Positions 42,256 to 54,961 of a stretch of DNA of 64,000 bases are shown here, piece by piece. Each line of letters starts with the position of its first letter. The stretch's first letter is position 1. The notes under the pieces were generated by a model, which worked only from the letters and a program-made list of their open reading frames with translations, did not search any database and was not told the DNA's origin. The stretch is taken from the NCBI GenBank assembly GCA_014529385.2, contig CM043949.1, positions 109,639,977 to 109,703,976 on the forward strand, in the 5' to 3' direction. This stretch comes from Adiantum capillus-veneris. Lineage: Eukaryota > Streptophyta > Polypodiopsida > Polypodiales > Pteridaceae. The position numbers were made by a program, and so were the translations under genes.

Positions 42256-43237
42256 TGTCTAACCTCACTATCCTATCTTATTGCAGTATTAGCGAGAACC
42301 ACGATTAATTTGTCAAACCATGGGACGAAGTTGGCTCGACTAGTGCATAGAGGCTACAAGAGGTTGTCAATCTCTTGGAAAACAACTAACAACTTGCATC
42401 TAACTCAAGCTACACTCAAGTGACTGAAATCACCAAAAGCCAATCGCTCATCGACAAGCAAATCACGTCTGTTACAGCATCAAATGACATCCAAACGTAA
42501 CGGAACTTCTAGGACAAGTTTATAAGACCCAAACACACATGCCTATGGCCTCAAACCCCACTTTAAGTCAAGTTCCAAAATCGCGATTATTAACAGCAGT
42601 GGATATTTTACCTAGTCATTTTCGACCCAGAATGCATCTAAATGCTTAGCAATGATGCCCCAATACCCCGCCTATGCTTAGTTTTCGATTTAAAAGTATA
42701 AATTCCTAGTTATGATGAAATTAGGCAGCTGGTCAGTGACGCCAAAAGCTACGAAATATTGTGAACTGCTTACATCAATGTGTAGAGCTCTTACCTGCGG
42801 TTGCAATGCAACAAACGCATTTGCAATGTGACAACCAGAGATGGAGTAGGAAGCGCGAGAAGGAGAGAAGTGAGTGTTGTTAGCTCACGCTGTGTATTTC
42901 TTATCCAAAAACTTAATAAAATCTTTACAAAGTTGGCTTTTATACCTTAGCCAATGTCTAAAATGTGTAATGTCTGGTGCCCAAGACCTTTGAGACTCCA
43001 CACTTATTGTATCTGCAACCTAAGTACATGTTCTTTACAACTTGGAACTCCCATTGAGCTCGTAACACATTAAAATATCACAATGGCTTGAAATAAATCG
43101 AGAATTTACAATACGTTACCATTTTGGGAAAATGTGTAACTCCAGTCTTTACTGCTTCTTCACTTTGATTTTCGATGTGCATTCGTATGTCTTCAGTCTT
43201 TAGTAGCTTCTGTTAACTGACGTTGACTGAGTTAACA
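42256..43237 (-). repeat. B-type LTR, second copy with a different U3
   Basis: On the minus strand it starts TGTTAACTCAGTCAACG at 43237 and ends GAGGTTAGACA at 42256. The TATA box (GGTATAAAAGCC, 42937-42946) and everything downstream match the B LTR, but the ~280 bases upstream do not. A purine tract, AGAAAGGGGGAA, precedes it, so it is a 3' LTR. Confidence 0.75.
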
Positions 43238-44220
43238 TTCCCCCTTTCTATTCTGGTGCCCGTCCCCAAGCACTGTTGAAAAAGTGTCCTTGGAGGCTGT
43301 GGAAGGTTTTGATTGGTTGTTGATGGGCTGATCTTCATTTTGTCGTTGGATTTGTTGATGAGGTTCAATTTTCTGCAACATCTTCATTGGTCCAAGTAGT
43401 CGATTTTGAGAGATGATGTTGCATTTGTCCATTGTAATAGCATCATGATGAGGTTGCTGTTTATTTATGAAAAATATGTACAAGAGAAGTAGAATGATGA
43501 GGTTCTAAATTAGGGTCTATAACCTGGATGACCAGAGGGAAAAAACCCAGTGGAAAAAAAGTGCCTTTGGGATAAGCGCATTATTGGAGTACTTCTTAGC
43601 ATGGGAAATATTAATAAAGTATTGAAGGGATTATTTGCTAATAGATATGGAATTAAAAAGGTAGCAAATATGAGAGGGTAGCATGATGGAACATTTGTTG
43701 CCTGTTGTAGTCCACTCAAGGTGCATGGGTGGAAGCAAAAAAGAGTGTCTAATACATATGTCCAATAATGGGACATCCTATTTATGCATACACAAAAATG
43801 CATGGAAAACAATATGCTGTGCAAGAAATATTTTGAGGGGATCTTCAAAAAGATGGTGTAGCTATAAAAGCATATGACATGGCTTTACAAGCTGGCACCT
43901 CTTTAAGAATGGTTTTCGTTGGCGAGGGTATGTGCTCTCATCTTACTGTGCATTGTGCGTGAGTGTTGGACTCTACGACACTCCACCACTTGTAAGTTAA
44001 TAGAATTCGACTCTTATGCTCATCTCATCCAGCATGAGCAACATGTCTTTAGATATGCTCAACTCTTCCAGCTTGAGCGTAAGCCTAATAACTTCGACTC
44101 TTAGCACAGAGTTTAATATGACTTGAAGCTTTGGGACTAATGCTTTGCTCATTTTATGGCTCAGCAGCCCGACTCTAACTATGCCAAAGAGTGTTTTTTG
44201 CACCCTGGAGACTTGACTTT
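43238..44220. other. Polypurine tract and unassigned sequence
   Basis: Sense-strand AGAAAGGGGGAA at 43238-43249 is the tract of the LTR to its left. A Gln-rich 83-codon minus-strand frame (43232-43483) sits upstream and may be the end of that element's last ORF. Between 43500 and 44200 weak protein-like text appears on the plus strand (KMHGKQYAVQEIF, KAYDMALQAG), not identified. Confidence 0.35.
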
Positions 44221-45650
44221 TTACATTCTTGTGCTTACTACAAACATTTCTTCAGGTAAAAGTAAGCTCGAATCCTCAAAAAGAGGATTACTGAAGGACC
44301 AAGTTGGCATTGAAGGTTTCTTTTGCCATACCTGTTTTATCATCTTTGAATCTACATTCTCGTTGGTTGGGTTGTCCTTCTTTGATTGTGAAGAGTCCAT
44401 TATCCGTTTGATTCTCCAATTAGGCATGTTGATAGGAGTCATTGATGTTGTTGTAGGCATGTGTTGGCTTTTGGGGTCCTTAGAAGGGCTGTAAAAGACT
44501 AATATGGAATGCATTGTGAATGTGCGATTGTGAAAGTAAATTTAAACAAAATGGAGCATCATTTATTACAAAAGAAATCTTGAATGCACCATAAAAACGA
44601 GGATGTACTTTTACAAAAAGATTTGTGTCAATACTTTTAATTCTTCGCTTTAAAATTCGAAGCATATGTGATGTGTATTAGCATGCTTAGTGTAAAGCTT
44701 TGTGAATGCTTGATAGTAGAATGAACACTTTCATAAATTTCTTGATCATTTGTGAAAAACTATCCGCAAAGAACACAAGATTAGAAAGATGTGAAGGAAG
44801 AGTAAGAAGTGAGTGACCATACACAATCTCAAATGGAGATTTACATGTAGTAGAGTGAGTGGTATTGTTATAAGAAAACTGTAAAATATGGAGGTATTCA
44901 TCCCATTTCTTTGATTGGAAAGAAGCATAAGCTTTCAACAAATCAACAATGATACAATTACATACTTCCATTTGACCATTAGAATAGAATGCAAAAGTAA
45001 AATCAAGTGCAATGCCAAGATTTTCAAAAGCTACAGTCCAAAAAGCACTACAAACGTTGGAATCTTTATCAGATATGATTACTTTTGACAAACCATGATG
45101 AAAAAAGACAACTTTAAGAAAAATAAGTGCAGCTTGATATTTTGTAAGAGTTTTCTTGCATGGAATGAAATATGCTTGTTTAGAAAAACGATCAATGACC
45201 CAAACCATATCATGCTTGTGAAAAGTGTGTAGGAAACAAATAACAAAATCCTTAGAAATATGTTCCTAAGGTTTTTCAATAATGGAAAGAGGATGTAAAA
45301 TGCCCAATTTCTTACGTGTTGCCAATATTATCTTTTGGAAAATCAAACAACATGAGGTATACTATTCAACATCACTTTTCATAGTAAGCCAATAAAAATC
45401 ACGACATAAATTATAAAAAGTAGCAGAAAATCCTCTATGTCCAACATGGGGTGGTTTGTGTGATGCTTCAATGAGTAAAAGAAAAATTCTTGTATTGTAT
45501 ATTCCAATAATGTGTGCACAAAATTGTCAAGCATATGAAACCATGTGGTTTTGAAATCATCATCTTGTGCATAAGTATCAAGTATAGAATCAAATGAAGT
45601 ACCCGTAATGGTTGATAGATTATTAAGAGAGCGTATTTGACTCAAGACAT
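44221..45650 (-). pseudogene. Element E integrase
   Basis: Minus strand: zinc-finger region near 45470-45300 (HVGHRGFSATFYNLCRDFYW), catalytic core at 45208-44687 (VWVIDRFSKQAYFIPCKKT, VIISDKDSNV, FYSNGQMEVCN) and C-terminal domain at 44665-44480 (HPRFYGAFKIS, HNAFHISLLQPF). The core keeps Asp and Asp, and QMEV supplies the Glu. The frame after HISLLQPF may be a decayed chromodomain-like tail (44480-44221), but this is uncertain. Stops separate the parts. Confidence 0.7.
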
Positions 45651-47297
45651 CAGGTGAAACATTTTCTTTATCACGTTGGTATTGAATGTTGGGTTGAAAA
45701 TTTTGAATGAAAAAAATCCACTTAATATGTTTATCATCTATTAAGGACTGAGGTTATAAATACTTGATAAATTGTTGATCAGTTTTGATTATCAAATCAA
45801 CACCCATTAAATAATGTTTACAAATCTTTAAAGCATACACCGCAATAGTCAATTATTTGTCATATATACTGAACTTCCATTTAGAAGGTTTAAATTTACG
45901 CTTGCATAAGAAGTGCGCCAATACATTTTCCATTAGCATCAATGACTACAACAAAGAATGGTCTATCAAAATCAAGCAATTGTAGGATAGGTACATGAGT
46001 TAAAGCATTCTTAAATGTAGTGAATGAGCTTTCTTATAAATCAATCCATACATAAGGAGTGTTTTTATTTGACAAGACATTAGTGTCCGTGACTACAACA
46101 AAGAATGGTATATCAAAATCAGGCAATTGTAAGACAGATGCATCAGCTAAAGATTCTTGATGAGTGTAGTGAATGAGATTTCTTGTAAATCAATCCATAC
46201 ATAAGGAGTGTTTTTCTTTGACAAGAGAATCAAATAAAGTGTTTTATAAGCAAAATTACAAAAAAACTTCTTGTAATAACTGCAAAACCCAATTAAAAAA
46301 CGTAGCTTATGCAAATTTTTGGGTGTAGGCATGATTAAATAGCTTCAATTTTATTGGGGCCTACATGAATTCCCTTTCCCAATACAATCTGTCCCAAATA
46401 CTCAATTTTAGGCTAGAAAAATGAAGTCTTTTTGGGATTCATATACAAGTGATTTTGAAATATAAGGTTAAATACAAGTGATAAATGTAATTTATGCTCT
46501 TGTTCAAATATATCAAACCCAAAATATCATCAAAAAAAGATAATGACAAAATCGGGATGGTCAATAAAAATCATGTTCATCATACATGTGAAAGTGGTCG
46601 GTGCATACGTCAGACCAAATGGCATGACAAGCAATTCATAGAGCCTTGTTTGTGTCTTGAACGTAGTTTTGTAAACGTCTTCCTCACATATTTTAACTTT
46701 GGTGGTACCCCAATTTAAGGTCAATTTTGTTGAAAATGTTTGCCTCTTTTAGGTTGTCTAGCAAGTCATCAACTCTGGGAATAGGAAACCTATTCTTAAT
46801 GATGATCTTATTTAAATCCCAACAACCAATACACGTACAAAAGGTTCCAATTTTCTACTTAACAAGAAGTACTAGAGCTCTGTGTGGTGAACTACTAGGC
46901 CGTATAAGTCCTCAGTCAAGTACGTCGATGATTTTGGTTTTGTATCTCCTTGTGTGCAGTTGGGTTTACACGATATGATGCTTTATAGGGAGGTTCACTA
47001 CCTGATATAATGTCAATTTATGGTCTTCAGGGTGTGAAGGTGGAATTCTAGGAGGGAAATCATACAATCTTTAAACTGTGAAAGAAAGTCATCATTTGAA
47101 GAATGATATGGGGTTTTGGTTTTAGCAGAAAGTTGGTTTACAAACAATAGGTATATTTTTCCTTGCTTTTGAATGGCTCATTTGGCTTGAGTGTGAGAAA
47201 GAAGATGTTCCAGGATTTCTTGGATGGAGAAGGCTTTGTTTTCATGGGTGAGATTCAATGCGCGTGTCTTGTAGTTGATTGATGGGTTAAACTCATG
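45651..47297 (-). pseudogene. Element E reverse transcriptase and RNase H
   Basis: Recognisable minus-strand parts are the RT palm (TTFKTQTRLYELLVMPFGLT, 46700-46540), ending in the Asp-Asp site, and the connection segment (LRFLIGFCSYYKKFFCNFAY, about 46330-46250). A run of seven A at 46532-46538 (T on the sense strand) puts the catalytic Asp-Asp pair out of frame. RNase H is only traceable as scattered segments. A 100-base segment is duplicated at about 45935-46060 and 46085-46215. Confidence 0.6.
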
Positions 47298-47564
47298 TCA
47301 AAAATGTATTCCCAAAATCAATATATTGATACCATACAATGATGCGACTAAAAATATATTTGTATGTGAAAATTCACCAATGCAAACTTCAACGGTGACT
47401 TGAGTCTTATAGCCAAAATGTTGATTATTAAAATCAATATTTACTTTATGAGGTGAAGAGAGTTTAGAGAGAGAGAGTTGTGACAATCTTGTGGAGATGA
47501 AATCATGACTACTATCATCATCTAAGAGAAATGTGATATCTTCACCCTTAACTGTGCCCTTCAC
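47298..47564 (-). CDS. Element E retropepsin remnant
   Basis: An 88-codon minus-strand frame with ITFLLDDDSSHDFISTRL and INILILGIHF. In this clade the site reads Asp-x-Gly-Ser-Ser-His-x-Phe; here the Gly is Asp. It lies between gag and reverse transcriptase as expected. Confidence 0.65.
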   Translation of the reverse strand: MKGTVKGEDITFLLDDDSSHDFISTRLSQLSLSKLSSPHKVNIDFNNQHFGYKTQVTVEVCIGEFSHTNIFLVASLYGINILILGIHF

Positions 47565-48593
47565 TTTTAGTAGTGTGTGGGGTTGTAGGAATACTTAGAG
47601 AAGGGTTGTCATTGGCATCATATACAGGATCATAGCCCTCACCGCAATTGGCTTCAACTTCTTCGTCATCAAGAATAACATCTTCAATGAGGTTAACTAT
47701 TGCACCATTTGGGCAGTTGTTGTTGAATGGTCCTTAGTTGGGATTACGTGTGACTCCATTGGGTTGGCTATTGGAATGACAATTGCTCTTACCAGTGTTG
47801 TTTGGGCACTTATATGCACAGTGGCCAAAATGAGAACAGTTTTAAAGCATTTCACCTTTTTGTTACTGTGAGCGGATGTGGCTATTATTGTTGCCATGGG
47901 GCTGAGAAGGTGTAGCAAAATTGTCAAATCTACGTCTCTTGAAGAAGGATGACTTTGATTTCTATTCTTGTCGAGGTTTAGGAGAGAAAGGAACTCTCTT
48001 GTTATGGTTAGTGTTAGTAGGTTGATCAGTGTGGGGTTGATTTCCACCTTTCTTTTTTTCACATTAAGAGCCAAGTTAATAGCTTTTGACAATGAATCTT
48101 GTTCAAACATATTTACCTCAACACCAATTTATAGTACTAACTCGGATATGTACTTACGCTTTAGATTCCCGCAACTGACATGTTCAATGGCTTACAATTG
48201 AATGAGATAGTTTTAGAAACGATTCGTGTCATCCTATACATCTTCATTTCTATCTTGATGAGTTAAATCCCATTGGCGACTGTGTAAGAAATGGGATAGA
48301 AAAAAAAATTTAAATGCATGCCAAGTACATGGTCATCCACCGTATTGTTTGGTGGCATTCCACTATAGTGCATCACTATTGGTAAGGCAATTTGATGCAC
48401 ATTTGACCATGTCAAGTTTAGAGAAGTATTCATCATGAAAGTAGTCATCAAATTGACTAACCCATGCCAAAACAGTGCTAACATCTTTAGTGCCTTCAAA
48501 ATCCTTGAAAGTGAAAGCCTTTTTGGTAATTTTGTTTCGCTTTGGAGTAGGTGCAATGTGTAATAGTTTATCTTCTAAATCTTGTCTTCGCAT
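47565..48593 (-). pseudogene. Element E gag with zinc knuckle
   Basis: TKKAFTFKDFEGTKDVSTVL and VLAWVSQFDDYFHDEYFSKL at 48540-48420 are the N-terminal half of a Ty3 gag domain. Further on, a CCHC-type knuckle (CSHFGHCAYKCP with a frameshift before it) lies near 47800-47845. Frame changes between the parts show decay. Confidence 0.65.
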
Positions 48594-49536
48594 GCGCTCA
48601 TATGCAAGTGTGCAATAGCTTATCTTTGCATGTGCTCATATGCAAGTGATTGTTGCATATGTCAACTTTTGCACTGTGCAATAACTTATCTTCTAACTCT
48701 TGTCATTGTATGCGCACATATGTAAGTGATTGTTGCAAATTTGTGAGTTGTTTTGCAATTGTGGGTGGTTGTGGAAGGTGAGCCATGATTGGTGTGCATG
48801 CAATGAGAAAATAAAAGAAAAAAATAATAAATTTTTACTCGATTGTAAGATCGGTGATGATGCCCAGTCCAAATGCATGGCACCAAGGCAAGGTTGAAAT
48901 TTGGCAATCAGTTGAGCAAGTTAGTATGCGAAAAAATTGAAATTTTTTGAGACTGAACTCCATTTTTCCATTAGTAGACAAAAATCAACAAAAGAATCCA
49001 GCTTTCACAATCTATTTCAGATAGTAGAGTCGGATTCTATTTAGTTTAAGTCATGTATAATTGGAGCTATATACAGGTGAGAATTGTCAATCGACGAGAT
49101 CCTCGGTCAATGGAAATTGTGTAGCTTGAGGATTTTTGCCGAATTCTTCGAGAGCCATTGTGGTCGTTGATTTTGTTCTTTCAATTCGATTGCTTCCTCT
49201 CCCCCTATTGAGTAGTACCTCTTCTTTTCTCTAGCAAAAACTGAGACCGACTTTCCAAAATTCTTTCAAGGAAATCCGATGTTGAGTCGGGTTCACCACT
49301 TAGCCAAGCTCTTTAAAAACTTATTCTCCTCATGCCCGCATGCATTTGTCTTCACAAATCCACAAAATCTAGTTATTATTTTGAATTCAAGTGTTTCTCA
49401 TACTTGGTTGCAACGATTGATGAGCACGAACAACTTGATTAATCGCCGATTGAACTTCAATTTGCAAATTCGATGTTGTTGATTTATAATTCCTCCTTAG
49501 AATTAGAAATTGAGTGTTGATTACCTCAAACCTAGG

Positions 49537-49548
49537 GCTTTGATACGA
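49537..49548 (-). promoter_or_regulatory. Decayed primer-binding site of element E
   Basis: Minus-strand TCGTATCAAAGC followed by CCTAGGTTTGAGG is a two-base variant of the Met-tRNA site. It lies about 950 bases upstream of gag, as expected for a 5' leader. The 5' LTR should lie immediately to the right but was not delimited. Confidence 0.5.
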
Positions 49549-50838
49549 TTTTTGGGAGAACGGATGCATAATCTATTCAAATTGTTCCACACACACACAC
49601 GCATCAATCACTCTCTCACCATCTCTCCCAAAACCAAGTACACACAAATAGACAAGGACACCACACACACACACACACACATTGTTCATGAACAAAATAA
49701 TAAGTCATATTGCCTCATATTGATTGAAGATAATTAGCCAGGGAGTTGAATTACGAGAACTTACCTAATAGGGTATAATCTAAACCTCCCTTCATTAATG
49801 ACCACTCACAATCCACCTTGGCACTATATCCTAGCTAGGGACAAATCTATGGATAGATGGAGTTTGTTTGTTTTTATAAAAAATCGGAAGATAGTTACTA
49901 GCTGTGTACAGTAAAAGGCTTCAATATTTATTTATTTATTTTAAATGGGGCAATTTTTAAGGTTTTCCTCTCCAAGACAAACCTTGCACTAAGTTGTCAA
50001 AAATATTTTTCTGCAATTCCTTTCTTGGCAAATATCTTACCCCAATAGTGAAGTTTCACAATGAGAAACATAATCTTTATTGCGTGGTCTTTGACAAACT
50101 TGCCTATTGATACCTATTTCCATGAACTCTGAGCTTGGGAATAAATAACACACACTTAATCACTAGGTAACATCCAACACTTGGCCATACACATACACAC
50201 TCACTATCATTTTTTTGCTAAGAAATTTCAATTTTTCTTCAGACTCTTGCCTACCATTTCTAACAAAAAAGGGGGGGTAGCTCTCATGACCTCAACAGCT
50301 AAAAACACCTTTGTCTTGTGACTAGAATGACTGGTTGTGTGGACGGCCTTACTTTTACATCTAACACAATATTTTGCCCTTGCTTGACTATAGGAACAAT
50401 ACCATGCTTTATCTTAATCCAGATGTTGGAATTAATGAGGAATTAACTTTGAATATTTGTATAGACACACAAGTTTTAGTGTAATTAGCGGCAAAAGCTT
50501 CAAATTTTAACATAAACTCGATGAGAATTTTTTACACATGTTTTAGTGTAATTACCAAAACAAGCTTCAAATTTTAACCTAAAAAACAAGAGAATTTTAA
50601 TTTTCTCTTATTTTCACTGGTTAAGGAAAATGTATTTCTCTAGCCTTGCACTATTCTGCTTGTTCATACTTAACCTGATAATTTATGTGGGAACATGCCT
50701 AGTATTACAACTTTATAATTTTTGTCGAAATACTAACTTCAATAATTATGTAAAACAAAGGATTCTCTCGAGCGCTACAGGCAACGGGTCAATGCAAAAT
50801 AGTAGAACGACGATGACTGGCATGAAAAACCGCTTTTG

Positions 50839-50841
<3 letters not shown>

Positions 50842-50902
<61 letters not shown>
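50842..50902. repeat. (TC)n microsatellite
   Basis: A 61-base perfect CT/TC run, followed by a short CA run. Frames through it (Ser-Leu or Arg-Glu) are not proteins. Confidence 0.95.
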
Positions 50903-50905
<3 letters not shown>

Positions 50906-52604
50906 CACACACACATTTATGGGTGCTCCGTCCTGTCTATTTAAAGAGTTGGCGAATGCTTTGTTTCCTGCATATGCTTGGCAACTTGCATACCTATTAC
51001 ACACACACAAGCATTTTGTAATTCATTGCACCCATATTGGCTTATTCAACGAGAGAGAAATCAAGTAGTTCCTTGTCCAGCTAGCAACTCCACTATTGTC
51101 ATTGTGCCTTTGTTAGCCGATTCGCTACAGCATCATACGATCTAAATCAACAATTACTTACTATTTAGTAATTGTATCACTTGCAAAGCCCATTATCATA
51201 CATAAGCTTGATACTACACACTCCGATCATACAAAGAAGAGCCACTTTCACAAAAAACGGCTTTAAATGAAGCTTAGTCGGACCGTGAAAACAAAAGTCC
51301 CAACCAAATGATAGACTACATGGCATAACGGCTCATTGCTAGCAGTGATGCCAATTCATCGCCCTCCATTTCCCGGGTTTTTTCAGTTTAGTTTATCAAA
51401 TTTCTATTAACTTTGATTTAGTTTTTATAGCATGAAGTCCAAATTTGAAACTTGGTTCTCATACTAAGTTCCCCTTATATAATGGATAATTTTCTAATTG
51501 GTTAATATCATATTGTGCGACAATTTCCTATTTCAGAGTTAAAATTGACTCTTGTTATTTAGCCATCCTTTAATAATTTCAAGCTAATTGAGGGTAATAC
51601 TTCCTTATCTGACAAAAAGATGCTAATTAATAACACTATTGCTTATATAAAACATTGTTTGCAAAATTACTTTAAAGATACTTTTCTTTCTACTCAAGGT
51701 TCATTACTTAGCCTTGTCTAAATATACCTCTCTAATCGATGGCACATATAAAAATAAAAATAAATGTTTTGAATAGAATGCAAACATTCATAGCAATTAC
51801 AAGTTAGAGTTATTTCTATTGCTTACCACTGTGTGAATATCGATAGGATGGTCAAATTGTAATGCCATGCCTAAAGAGTTAAAATCAATTTTTTATCAAG
51901 AAAGATAGTTTTTGGGTAAAGAAGGCACTAACCTCCTTTAACATAACAGACAAGCATTAAATTAAACTTTATTTAATGCTAGCTACTCAGTTTTGATTTC
52001 TTTTCTCCATAGCCAAGGGAGCTATTGACAATTCATGCTAAACACTATGCTTAGCTTAACACTATGATTGGAAGGTTCTTTTTCATAGCCAGAAGTGATA
52101 GAGTCTATTCATGCCTTAACCTAGCTAAGTATTGTGCTTTGAAAATTTTATTTATACACTACATTCCAATGACAAGACTAGAGTATTTACTCTTAGCTGC
52201 CATAGGCACATGTTCTAGACAAGATTTTATTCTCATCATCGAACAAATTTGAATGCATGGATAAGAGGGACATGTATGACAACTATCGAGTCCGTCCTAT
52301 ACCTGCATTCCATACCTAAACAAAAATGTTGATGACTTTTTGTTTGCATGATGGTTGCAGGTAAGGATTCCAACTTCTTTCTTCTTTGAATTCAAATGCT
52401 GCTCGACCAGACTTAGCAGGAAAACATCTTATGCTGCCACTTCATTTTTTTCTTCATAGATGTGATAAAAACATCAAAATTCTATTTCAATTGTGCAGAT
52501 ATTTAATGGAAAAAGTGTATGTGCCCATTTTTATTTACCTTTGTCAATTCTCTTTTTGAATCGTATGGTTCAAGTTGTGAATAAGGTATATAGATTAATA
52601 CTCC

Positions 52605-52644
<40 letters not shown>
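52605..52644. repeat. (AC)20 microsatellite
   Basis: A perfect AC run of about 40 bases. Smaller CA runs lie at 49591-49600 and 49662-49680. Confidence 0.95.
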
Positions 52645-52646
<2 letters not shown>

Positions 52647-54279
52647 TACAAGAGAATAGGTATGATAGTGATAGCCTACATCTGCACACACACTTAGCAT
52701 AAGAGTTGAGAGAAGAATCTTGCAAGAGAATGGCATAAAAATTATAGCCCCCAAACTCCACGGCACATTTTCTGGAGTTGAGCATTTAATTTTATTATTG
52801 ATCTATTTTAGGTGCCAAATATTTGAGGCTCCTCTTTACACTTTGGTTCATGAGTGGTAGCTATCACTTATTGCATGACCCTTTAAAGGCTTCTCACTAA
52901 ATATGTACATGGGAACCATATTGGCTCATTGGTAAAAATAACTACAACAGTATGCAAATGTAAATAGTTGAGAATTGCTGGCGCCTTCTCCTTAGTTCCC
53001 AAAGTTCCAATCTACACATCATCAACTTGTTATTAGTAAAAATAAAAGACAACACAATAATTAACCATTACATGCCAACTATCCCAATTGTAATTCTAAC
53101 TATATACAATAGGAGGACGCCCATTCTCATAACATTTGTAATTGCTTGCTCTACTATATAAAGAGGTGCTTGATTAGGAGAGGCACGCTCAATTTGGTCT
53201 ACTCTTGTGAGCACATCACATTAATGGAGTTGACGGGCATGGTTAGTTAAAAACCCATTTTTTTATTTTCTTGAGGGACCTTAGGGGCAATGATGGCATT
53301 TGCCTTGGATATTGGGTAGAAATCCCCAGTTTAGAGCAAGTTTCTCACATTACCCTCTCTTCTTGAATTCTTGTTGCCTACATGATTGGCCAAATTCAAG
53401 AGTTTCCTTGGTCCCAAAACCCTTCTCTTTTTGCCTTCTTCCGCGATTCTCCCCTTTCTTTGTTTTGGGATTTTAGTGCACAACTTATTTTTTGTTCAAG
53501 CTTTTAAGATCCCCTTTTGCAACTCCATGATCAATTTGATGACATCAAGATTAAGGCATGAGGGGTACACATTAGTTGTGAAAATTTAGAGCTTTAGTTT
53601 TTGCACTGGCAGAGCTGGCCTTTATACTGCTCACCACGGATCTTTATTGTCTCTATCTGCAGTTTTTTGTAGGGACTTGATCAATGCAAGGAGGCTAGAA
53701 GATGAAATCCAATCCCTAGAAGCCCCTATAGGATGCAATACCGACAACTTTATGCAATCATCAAAGGAGATCTTGCATGTAACAAAAGGCCGTCCATTTT
53801 TCAAGCCAATTGTTCAAAGCATATGCAATCAATTGGGGCCCAAGCTACGTTTTTGTCAAGCCTAAGCTGAGTGCAATGAGTGCTCAATCTCAAGAACAAG
53901 AAGGTACACTAGCAACAGGAGTCGCTCATCATCAGTTGTTGGTGATTATGGTTTCAAGAATATTACTTTTCAATTTGTCTTGTTTCTTTGAGCACTTGTT
54001 CACATTAGCTCATTAGCCGTAGCTATTATTAATAACACACAAATCCTCTTTTTAAAGATTGATGTATGTCACAAAAAAGGTCGTGTCTATGCCGTTATCA
54101 TGTTGCCCACAAATTTGTTATTCCTTGTCATAAAATCTAATATCTAACTATCCCAAATGATTTTCTCATATTGAACTGATCATTTAATGTGGGAAAATGA
54201 ATGAGAACAAGAGTTAGAATATAGATGTGTGCTTTTCGATCTATCTCAGCACGTGATCAAAAGGGAGAGAAGGCTACCT

Positions 54280-54600
54280 CTCATTAAGGGTCCAAAAGGG
54301 AGATGGTCTACCAAATAGCAATGAGCAGACCTTAGGGTTAGCTTCATTAAAGACCTCCAAAAGTTAGTGTTAAAATTCCTTAGGCCTAGGACCTTTAGGT
54401 ACTTTAGAACTTAGGCAGACCTTAGGCAAGCTAGGCATGTGCTTGAGGTGCTTGTCGTGCTTGAGCTAGCTAAGGTGCTTGAGATGACTAAGGTGCTTGT
54501 CGTGCTTCATGACTAAGGTGCTTAAGGTGCTTAAGGTGCTTGAGGTACTTGAGGTACTTGATGACTAAGATGCTTGAGGAGCTTGAGGTGCTTGAAGTCA
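54280..54600 (+). repeat. Dispersed repeat H, copy 2
   Basis: GGTCCAAAAGGGAGATGGTC, GGCCTAGGACCTTTAGGT and then a long run of AAGGTGCTTGAGGTGCTT units. In reverse complement this follows the same order as 16377-16756. The run of ~9- to 10-base units at 54440-54600 has expanded further here. Confidence 0.6.
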
Positions 54601-54734
54601 AATAGGTGCCTACAAAAGAGGGGGTGAGCCCAAGAAGTAGTGGATGAGAGAGAACACACATGCACCCTTTCAAGGGTCACCCCTTCCACAAGAGGTATAT
54701 AGGATACATGTCAAGCCCCTAGCAAGGTGGTAAT

Positions 54735-54961
54735 TGGAATTAGGGTTACAGGAAAACACACAAAGCTTGGAGAAGACGAAGGAACCTCAAGGCACACAAA
54801 CAGAGAGTATATTACTTAGTGTGCAATGGAAATATGAGTTAGCCCTAGAGTGATGGGCATATATACAATGCACAGGGGGGGAAACCTCCTAGTGAGGGAA
54901 AAAATGCCCCGACGGTCCTAAGTGTGTTCACATACATCACTACCACATGTGTATGGTAACA
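54735..54961 (-). repeat. Copia 3' LTR (element G)
   Basis: On the minus strand TGTTACCATACACATG at 54961, preceded by the purine-rich CCAAGGGGGGTTT, to CCCTAATTCCA at 54735; 227 bases. It matches the 37345-37573 LTR. A TATATA box (TTGTATATATGCC) is present. Confidence 0.85.

Larger units (their letters stand above)
49549..54279. other. Non-coding region with microsatellites
   Basis: I see no recognisable gene in this AT-rich 4.7 kb. Element E's 5' LTR must occupy its left end. Plus-strand 53647-53865 has a 72-codon frame (RDLINARRLEDEIQSLEAPI) with protein-like texture but no identified family. CA and CT tracts are listed separately. Confidence 0.4.

Noticed and set aside
42005-42308. Several overlapping frames on both strands in GC-rich sequence
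   Set aside because: Overlapping frames on both strands of a GC-rich patch next to segment S; none matches a family.
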